The position numbers and the translations under genes are program-made. From Amblyomma americanum (Eukaryota; Arthropoda; Arachnida; Ixodida; Ixodidae), in NCBI RefSeq assembly GCF_052857255.1, contig NC_135502.1, forward strand, positions 153,891,868 to 153,955,867: DNA of 64,000 bases, given 5' to 3'. Positions 51,201 to 61,500 of the stretch are shown here, piece by piece (position 1 is the stretch's first letter; each line of letters starts with the position of its first letter). The notes below the pieces were generated by a model. The model was not told the origin of the DNA. It worked only from the letters and a program-made list of their open reading frames with translations, and made no database searches.

Positions 51201-53411
51201 ACAAAAGAAGCACCTCACCGGTTCGTATTCTGTGGGCACGATGGACGCGGACCGGCAATGACGCCTACGAGGACCTTGTTCTCCGTTCTGCAGGGCAATA
51301 TCCTGATCGGCGCATCTACAGCAAAGAGCGCCTACACGTGCGGGAATCGAAGCGATATAGTCGGCGTTATCAACTTCGTCCGGATTACACTGTTGACCAG
51401 ATGACAGCATTGTTATTTTCTTGGGACCTGGCCCTTTTTAGCGACACCACCTGGTAGTCGCGGTGTGACGTCACCTGAGACCACCAATATACAAGAAGCA
51501 CGTCAGCGGTTCGTATTCTGTGGGCACGATGGACGCGGACTGGAAATGACGAAAACGAGGAACTTGTTCTGCGTTCTGCAGGGCATTTTCCTGATCGGCG
51601 CATCTACAGCAACGAGCGCCTACACTAGCGGGGATAGAAGTGATATCGTCGGCGTTTATCAACTTCGTCCGGATTACAGTTGACCAGATGACAGCATTGT
51701 TATATTCTCGGGACCTCGCTCTTCTACCGACACCACCTGGTAGTCGCGTTGTGACGTCACCTGTGACCACCAATATATCAGAAGCACCTCCTCGGTTCGT
51801 ATTCTGTGGGTACGATTGACGCGGACTGGCACTGACGCTAAAGAGCACCTTGTTCTGCGTTCTTCAGGGCATTTTCCAGATCGGCGTATCTACAGCAACG
51901 AGCGCCTACACGTGCGGGAATCGAAGCGATATAGTCGGCGTTATCAACTTCGTCCGGATTACACTGTTGACCAGATGACAGCATTGTTATTTTCTTGGGA
52001 CCTGGCCCTTTTTAGCGACACCACCTGGTAGTCGCGGTGTGACGTCACCTGAGACCACCAATATACAAGAAGCACGTCACCGGTTCGTATTCTGTGGGCA
52101 CGATGGACGCGGACTGGCAATGACGAAAACGAGGAACTTGTTCTGCGTTCTGCAGGGCATTTTCCTGATCGGCGCATCTACAGCAACGAGCGCCTACACG
52201 TGCGGGGATAGAAGTGATATCGTCGGCGTTTATCAACTTCGTCCGGATTACAGTTGACCAGATGACAGCATGGCTATTTTCTGGCGACCTGTGTCTTTTA
52301 GCGACACCACCTGGTAGTCGCGGTTTGACGTCACCCAAGAACACCACTATAAAGCAAGCACCTCACCGGTTCGTGTTCTGTGGGCACGATGGACGCGGAC
52401 TGGCAATGACGCTAACGAGGACCTTGTTCTGCGTTCTGCAGGGCATTTTCCAGATCGGCGCATCTACAGCAACGAGCGGCTACACGCGCGGGGATAGAAG
52501 CGATATCCTCGGCGTTTATCAACTTCGTCCGGATTACACTGTTGACCAGATGACAGCATTGTTATATTCTCGGGACCTCGCTCTTCTACCGACACCACCT
52601 GGTAGTCGCGTTGTGACGTCACCTGTGACCACCAATATATAAGAAGCACGTCAGCGGTTCGTATTCTGTGGGTACGATTGACGCGGACTGGCAATGACGC
52701 TAACGAGGACCTTGTTCTGCGTTATGCAGGGCATTTTCCAGATCGGCGCATCTACAGCAACGAGCGCCTACACGTGCGGGGATAGAAGCGATATCGTCGG
52801 TGTTATCAACTTCGTCCGGATTACACTGTTGACCAGATGACAGCATGGTTATTTTCTGGCGACCTGGCTCTTCTAGCGACACCACCTGGTAGTCGCGGTG
52901 TGACATCACCCAAGAACACCACTATAAAAGAAGCACCTCACCGGTTCGTCTTCTGTGGACACGATGGACCCGGACTGGCAATGACGCTTACGAGGACCTT
53001 TTTCTGCGCTCTGCAGGGCATTTTCATGATCGGCGCATCTACAGCAACGAGCGCCTACACGTGTGGGGATAGAAGCGATATCGTCGGAGTTTATACACTT
53101 CGTCCGGATCACACAGTTGACCACATGACAACATTGTTATTTTCTCAGGACCTCGCTCTTCTAGCGACACCACCTGGTAATCGCGGTGTGACGTCATCTG
53201 AGACCACCAATATATAAGAAGCACCTCATCGGTTCGTACTCTGTGGGTACGATGGACGCGGACTGGCAATGACGATAACGAGGACCTTGTTCGCGTTATG
53301 CAGGGCATTTTCCAGATCGGCGCATCTACAGCAACGAGCGCCTACACGTGCGGGGATAGAAGCGATATCGTCGGCGTTTATCAACTTCGTCCGGATTACA
53401 CTGTTGACCAA
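47952..53411 (+). repeat. 11-monomer (3162 bp) higher-order repeat pair
   Basis: The interval 47952-about 49480 recurs at 51114-about 52640 (offset 3162 bp, 11 monomers). Shared markers are GGACCGGCAATG, GGGAATCGAAGCGATATAG and an extra T in CCCTTTTTAGCG (about 48270, 48844, 51432 and 52006). The interval from about 49800 to 50530 recurs at about 52670-53400 (offset 2874 bp, 10 monomers). The one-monomer difference is explained by the unit at 52550, a fusion of the head of 49388 with the tail of 49676. Unit 50251 and its copy at 53125 carry a CTCAGGACC head. No gene is supported. Confidence 0.82.
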
Positions 53412-56400
53412 ATGACAGCATTGTTATATTCTCGGGACCTGGCTCTTCTAGCGACACCACCTGGTAGTCGCGGTGTGACGTCACCTGAGACCACCAATAT
53501 ACAAGAAGCACCTCACCGGTTCGTATTATGTGGGCACGATGGACTCGGACTGGATATGACGCCTACGAGGACCTTGTTCTGCGTTCTGCATGGCATTTTC
53601 CAGATCGGCGAAACTACAGCAACGAGCGCCTACACGTGCGTGGATAGAAACGTTATCGTCGGCGCCAATCAACTTCGTCCGGATTACAGTTGACCAGATG
53701 ACAGCATGGTTATTCTCTGGCGACCTGGCTCTTCTAGCGACACCACCTGGTAGTCGTGTTGTGACGTCACCCAAGAACACCACTATAAAAGAAGCACCTC
53801 ACCGGTTCGTCTTCTGTGGACACGATGGACGCGGACTGGCAATGACGCTTACGAGGACCTTTTTCTGCGTTCTGCAGGGCATTTTCCAGATCGGCGCATC
53901 TACAGCAACGAGCGGCTACACGTGCGGGGATAGAAGCGATATCGTCGGAGTTTATTCACTTCGTCCGGATCACCCTGTTGACCATATCACAACATTGTTA
54001 TTTTCTCGGGACCTGGCTCTTCTAGCGACACCATCTGGTAGTCACGGTGTGACGTTTCCTGAGACCACCAATATATAAGAAGCACCTCATCGGTTCGTAT
54101 TCTGTGGGGACGATGGACGCGGACTGGCAATGACGCTAACGAGGACCTTGTTCTGCGTTCTGCAGGGCAATTTTCTGATCGACGCATCTGCAGCAACGAG
54201 CGCCTACACGTGCGGGGATAGAAGCGATATCGTCAGTGTTATCAACTTCGTCCGGATTACACTGTTGACCAGATGACAGCATGATTATTTTCTGGCGACC
54301 TGGCTCTTCTAGCGACACCACCTGGTAGTCGCTATGTGACGTCACCCAAGAAGACCACTATAAAAGAAGCACCTCACCGGTTTGTATTCTGTAGGCACGA
54401 TGGACCCGGAGTGGCAATGACGCTATCGAGGACCTTGTTCTGCGTTATGCAGGGCATTTTTCAGATCGGCGCATCTACAGCAACGAGCGGCTATACGTGC
54501 GGGGATAGAAGCGATATCGTCGGCGTTTACCAACTTCGTCCGGATCACACTGTTGACCAGATGACAACATTGTTATTTTCTCGGGATCTCGCTCTTCCAG
54601 CGACACCACCTGGTAGTCGCGGTGTGACGTCACCTGAGACTACCAATATATAAGCACCTCATCGGTTCGTATTCTGTGGGGACGATGGACGCGGACTGGC
54701 AATGACGCTAACGAGGACCTTGTTCTGCGTTCTGCAGGGCAATTTTCTGATCGACGCATCTGCAGCAACGAGCGCCTACACGTGCGGGGATAGAAGCGAT
54801 ATCGTCAGTGTTATCAACTTCGTCCGGATTACACTGTTGACCAGATGACAGCATGATTATTTTCTGGCGACCTGGCTCTTCTAGCGACACCACCTGGTAG
54901 TCGCGGTGTGACGTCACCCAAGAACACCACTATAAAAGAAGCACCTCAGCGGTTCGTCTTCTGTGGACACGATGGACCCGGACTGGCAATGACGCTTACG
55001 AGGACCTTTTTCTGCGCTCTGCTGGGCATTTTCCTGATCGGCGCATCTACAGCAAAGAGCGCATACACGTGCGGGGATAGAAGCGATATTGTCGGAGTTT
55101 ATACACTTCATCCGGATCACACTGTTGACCAGATGACAACATTGTTATTTTCTCGGGACCTCGCTCTTCTAGCGACACCATTTGGTAGTCGCGGTGTGAC
55201 GCCATCTGAGACCACCAATATATAAGAAGCACCTCATCGGTTCGTATTCTGTGGGTACGATGGACGCGGACTGGCAATGACGCCAACGAGGACCTTGTTC
55301 TGCGTTATGCAGGGCATTTTCCAGATCGGCGCATCTACAGCAACGAGCGCCTACACGTGCGGGGATAGAAGCGATATCGTCGGCGTTTATCAACTTCGTC
55401 CGGATTACACTGTTGACCAGATGACAGCATGGTTATTTTCTGGCGACCTGGCTCTTCTAGCGACAACACCTGGTAGTCGCGATGTGACGTCACCGAAGAA
55501 CACCGCTATAAAAGAAGCACCTCACCGGTTCGTATTCTGTGGGCACGATGGACGCGGACTGGCAATGACGCCTACGAGGACCTTTTTCTGCGTTCTGCAG
55601 GGCATTTTTCTGATCCGCGCCTCTATAGCAACGAGCGCCTACACGTGCGCGGATAGAAGCGATATCGTCGGCGTTTATCAACTTCGTCCGGATTACACTG
55701 TTGACCTGATGACGGCATTGTTATTTTTTCGTGACCGGGCTCTTCTAGCGACAAGACCTGGTTCTCGCGGTGTGACATCACCTGAAACCACCAATATACA
55801 AGAAGCACCTCACCGGTTCGTGTTCTGTGGGCACGATGGACGCGGACTGGCAATGACGCTAAAGAGGACGTTGCTCTGTGTTCTGCAGGGCATCTTCCAG
55901 ATCGGCGCATCTACAGCAACGAGCGCCTACATATGTGGGGATAGAAGCGATATCGTCGGCGTTTATAAACTTCGTCCGGATTACACGGTTGACCAGATAA
56001 CAGCATGGTTATTTTCTGGCGACCTGGCTCTTCTAGCGACAACACCTGCTAGTCGTGGTGTGACGTCACCCAAGAACACCACTATAAAAGAAGCACCTCA
56101 CCGGTTCGTCTTCTGTGAACACGACGGAAGCGGACTGGCAATGACGCCTACGAGGACCTTGTTCTGCGTTCTGCAGGGCATTTTCCTGATCGACGCATCT
56201 ACATCAACGACCGCCTACACGTGCGGGGATAGAAGCGATATCGTCGGCGTTATCAACTTCGTCCGGATTACACTGTTGACCAGATGACAGCATGGTTATT
56301 TTCTGGCGACCTGGCTCTTCTAGCGACCCCACCTGGTAGTCTCGGTGTGACGTCACCCAAGAACACCACTATAAAAAAAGCACCTCACCGGTTCGTCTTC

Positions 56401-58579
56401 TGTGGACACGATGGACCCGGACTAGCAATGACACTTACGAGGATTTTTTTGCGTTCTGATGGGCATTTTCCTGATCGGCGCATCTACAGCAACGAGCGCC
56501 TACATGTGCAGGGATAGAAGCGATATCGTCGGAGTTTATACACTTCTTCCGGATCACACTGTTGACCAGATGACAACATTGTTATTTTCTCGGGATCTCG
56601 CTCATCTAGCGACACCACCTGGTAGTCGCGGTGTGACGTCACCTGAGACTACCAATATATAAGCACCTCATCGGTTCGTATTCTGTGGGTACGATTGACG
56701 CGGACTGGCAATGACGCCAACGAGGACCTTGCTCTGCGTTATGCAGGGCATTTTCCAGATCGGCGCATCTACAGCAACGAGCGCCTACACGTGCGGGGAT
56801 AGAAGCGATATCGTCGGCGTTTATCAACTTCGTCCGGATTACACTGTTGACCAGATGACAGCATTGTTATTCTCTGGCGACCTGGCTCTTCTAGCGACAC
56901 CACCTGGTAGTCGTGGTGTGACGTCACCCAAGAACACCACTATAAAAGAAGCACCTCACCGGTTCGTCTTCTGTGGACACGATGGACGCGGACTGGCAAT
57001 GACGCCTACGCGGACCTTTTTCTGCGTTCTGCAGGGCATTTTCCAGATCGGCGCATCTACAGCAACGAGCGCCTACACGTGCAGGGATAGAAGCGATATC
57101 GTCGGAGTTTATTCACTTCGTCCGGATCACCCTGTTGACCATATCACAACATTGTTATTTTCTCGGGACCTGGCTCTTCTAGCGACACCATCTGGTAGTC
57201 ACGGTGTGACGTTTCCTGAGACCACCAATATATAAGAAGCACCTCATCGGTTCGTATTCTGTGGGGACGATGGACGCGGACTGGCAATGACGCTAACGAG
57301 GACCTTGTTCTGCGTTCTGCAGGGCATTTTCCTGACCGGCGCATCTACAGCAACGAGCGCCTACACATGCTTGGATAGAAGCGATATCGTCGGCGTTTAT
57401 CAACTTCGTCCGGATTAAATTTGACCAGATGACAGCATGGTCATTTTCTGGCGACCTGGCTCTTCTAGAGACACCACCTAGTAGTCGCGGTGGGACGTCA
57501 CCCAAGAACACCACTATAAAACAATCACCTCACCGGTTCGTCTTCTGCGGACACGATGGACGCGGACTGGCAATGACGCCTACGAGGACCTTGTTCTGCG
57601 TTCTGCAGGACATTTTTCAGATCGACGCATCTACAGCAACGAGCGTCTACACGTGCGGGTATAGAAGCGATATCGTCGGCGTTTATCAACTTCGTCCGGA
57701 TTACACTGTGGACCAGATGACAGCATTGTTATATTCTCGGGACCTGGCTCTTCTAGCGACACTACCTGGTAGTCATGGTGTGACGTCACCTGAGACCGCC
57801 AATATACAAGAAGCACCTCACGGGTTCGTATTCTGTATGCACGATGGACGCGGACTGGCAATTACGCTAACGAGGACATTGTTCTGGGTTCTGCAGGGCA
57901 TTTTCCAGATCGGTGTATCTGCAGCAACGAGCGCCTACACGTGCGGGGATAGAAGCGATATCGTCAGTGTTATCAACTTCGTCCGGATTACACAGTTGAC
58001 CAGATGACAGCATGATTATTTTCTGGCGACCTGGCTCTTCTTGCGACACCACCTGGTAGTCGCGGTGTGACGTCACCCAAGAACACCACTATAAAAGAAG
58101 CACCTCACCGGTTCGTCTTCTGTAGACACGATGGACCCGGACTGGCAATGACGCTTACGAGGACCTTTTTCTGCGCTCTGCAGGGCATTTTCCTGATCGG
58201 CGCATCTACAGCAACGAGCGCATACACGTGCGGGGATAGAAGCGATATTGTCGGAGTTTATACACTTCATCCGGATCACACTGTTGACCAGATGACAACA
58301 TTGTTATTTTCTCGGGACCTCGCTCTTCTAGCGACACCACCTGGTAGTCGCGGTGTGACGTCATCTGAGACCACCAATATATAAGAAGCACCTCATCGGT
58401 TCGTATTCTGTGGGTACGATGGACGCGGACTGGCAATGACGCTATCGAGGACCTTGTTCTGCGTTATGCAGGGCATTTTGTAGATCGGCGCATCTACAGC
58501 AACGAGCGGCTAAACGTGCGGGGATAGAAGCGATATCGTCGGCGTTTACCAACTTCGTCCGGATCACACTGTTGACCAG
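53412..58579 (+). repeat. Divergent monomers with weaker 11-monomer duplication
   Basis: Parts of 53800-54280 recur near 56960-57330 (offset about 3157 bp), and 54845-55420 recurs at 58004-58579 (offset 3159 bp, 11 monomers). The tails near 54100-54330 and 54670-54900 are a two-monomer duplication (572 bp) sharing AATTTTCTGATCGACGC and ATGATTATTTTCTGG. Units at 54561 and 56570 have lost three bases in ATATATAAGCACC, making them 284 and 285 bp. The unit at 56284 has a reworked GAGGATTTTTTTGCG stretch near 56440. Monomers here differ from one another more than those to the left. Confidence 0.78.
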
Positions 58580-61500
58580 ATGACAACATTGTTATTTTCT
58601 CGGGACCTCTCTCTTCTAGCGACAACACCTGGTAGTCGCGGTGTGACGTCACCTGAGACCACCATTATATAAGAAGCACCTCATCGGTTCGTATTCTGTG
58701 GGTACGATTGACGCGCACTGGCAATGACGCTAACGAGAACCTTGTTCTGCGTTGTGCAGGGCATTTTCCAGATCGGCGCATCTACAGCAACAAGCGCCTA
58801 CACGTGCGGGGTTAGAAGCGATATCGTCGGCGTTTATCAACTTCGTCCGGATTACACGGTTGACCAGATGACATCATGGTTATTTTCTGGCGACCTGGCT
58901 CTTCTAGCGACACCACCTGGTAGTCGCTGTGTGAGGTCACCCAAGAACACCACTATAAACGAAGCACCTCACCGGTTCGTATTCTGTGGGCACGATGGAC
59001 GCGGACTGGCAATGACGCCTACGAGGAGCTTGTTCTGCGTTCTGCAGGGCAATTTCCTGATCGGCGCATCTGCACCAACGAGCGCCTACACTTGCGGGGA
59101 TAGAAGCGATATCGTCGGCGTTATCAACTTCGTCCGGATTACACTGTTGACCAGAAGACAGCATGGTTATTTTCTGGCGACCTGGCTCTTCTAGCGACAC
59201 CACCTGGTAGTCGCGGTGTGACGTAACCCGAGAACACCACTATAAAAGAAGCGCCTCATCGGTTCGTCTTCTGTGGACACGATTGACGCGGACTGCGAAT
59301 GATGCTTACGGGGACCTTTTTCTGCGTTCTGCATGGGGATTTTCCTGATCGGCGCATCTACAGCAACGAGCGCCTACGCGTGCGGGGATAGAAGCGATAT
59401 CGTCGGCGTTTATCAACTTCGTCCGGATTACACTGTTGACCAGATGACAGCATGGTTATTTTCTGGCGACCTGAATCTTCTAGCGACAATACCTGGAAGT
59501 CGCGGTGTGACGTCACCTGAGAGCACCACTATAAAAGAAGCACCTCAACGGTTCGTATTCTGTGGGCACGATGGACGCGGACTGGCAATGGCGATAACGA
59601 GGACCTTGTTCTGCCTTCTGCAGGGCATTTTCCTGATCGGCGCATCTACAGCAACGAGCGCCTACACGTGCGGGGATAAAAGCGATATCGTCGGCGTTTA
59701 TCAACTTCGTCCGGATTACAGTTGACCAGGTGACAGCATGGTTAGTTTCCGGCGACCTGGCTCTTCTAGCGACACCACCTGGTAGTCGCGGTGTGACGTC
59801 ACCCAAGAACACCACTATAAAAAAAAATCACCTCACCGGTTTGTATTCTGTGGGCACGATAGACGCTGACTGGCAATGGCGCGAACGAGGACCTTGTTCT
59901 GCGTTCTGCAGGGCATTTTACAGGTCGGCGCATCGACAGCAACGAGCGCGTACACGTGCGGGGTTAGAAGCGATATCGTCGGCGTTTATCAACTTCGTCC
60001 GGATTACACGGTTGACCAGATGACAGCATGGTTATTTTCTGGCGACCTGGCTCTTCTAGCGACACCACCTGGTAGTCGCTGTGTGAGGTAACCCAAGAAC
60101 ACCACTATAAAAGAAGCGCCTCATCGGTTCGTCTTTTGTGGACACGATTGACGCGGACTGGGTATGACGCTTACGGGGACCTTTTTCTGCGTTCTGCATG
60201 GAATATTCCTGATCGGCGCATCTACAGCAACGAGCGCCTACACGTGCGGGGATAGAAGCGATATCGTCGGAGTTTATACACTCCGTCCGGATCACACTGT
60301 TGACCAGGTGACAGACAACATTGTTATTTTCTCGGGACCTGGCTCTTCTAGCGACCCCTCCTGGTAGTCGCGGCGAGACGTTATCCTGAGACAACCAAAA
60401 TATAAGAAGCACTTCATCGGTTCGTATTCTGTGGGCACGATGGACGCGGACTGGCAATGACGCCTACGAGGACCTTGTTCTGCGTTATGCAGGGCATTTT
60501 CCAGATCGGCGCATCTACAGCAACGAGCGGCTACACGTGCGAGGATAGAAGCAATATCGTCGGCGTTATCAAATTCGTCCGGATTACACTGTTTACCAGA
60601 TGTCAGCATGGTTATTTTCAGGCGACCTGGCTCTTCTATCGACACCACCTGGTAGTCGCGATTTGACGTCACTTGAGACCACCAATATACAAGAAGCACC
60701 TCACCGGTTCGTCTTGTGTGGACACGATAAAGGCGGACTGGCAATGACGCCTACGAGGACTTTGTTCTGCGTTCTGCAGGGCATTTTCCTGATCAGCGCA
60801 TCTGCAACCACGAGCGCCTACACGTGCGGGGATAGAAGCGATATCGTCGGCGTTATCAACATCGGCCGGATTACCCTGTTGACCAGATGACAGCGTGGTT
60901 ATTTTCTGGCGACCTGGCTCTTCTAGCGACACCAGCTGGTAGTCGCGGTGTGACGTAACCCAAGAACACCACTATAAAAGAAGCGCCTCATCGATTCGCC
61001 TTCTGTGGACACGATGGACGCGGACTGTAAATGACGCTTACGAGGACCTTTTTCTGCGTTCTGCAGGACATTTTCCAGATGCGCGCATCTACAGCAACGA
61101 GCGTGTACACGTGCGGGGATAGAAGCGATATCGTCGGCGTTTATCAACTTCGTCCGGATTACACTGTTGACCAAATGACAGCATGGTTATTTTCTGGCGA
61201 CCTGGCTCTTCTAGAGACACCACCTGGTAGTCGCTATGTGACGTCACCCAAGAAGACCACTATAAAAGAAGCACCTCACCGGTTTGTATTCTGTAGGCAC
61301 GATGGACCCGGAGTGGCAATGACGCTTACGAGGACCTTTTTCTGCGCTCTGCAGGGCATTTTCCTGATCGGCGCATCTACAGCAACGAGCGCATACACGT
61401 GCGGGGATAGAAGCGATATTGTCGGAGTTTATACACTTCATCCGGATCACACTGTTGACCAGATGACAACATTGTTATTTTCTCGGGACCTCGCTCTTCT

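Noticed and set aside
53519..53535. CENP-B box-like match (TTCG, A and TGGG at the right spacing, 8 of 9 key bases)
   Set aside because: Most monomers match only 7 of 9 key bases, a level expected about once per monomer by chance over both strands. The better match is confined to a few units.
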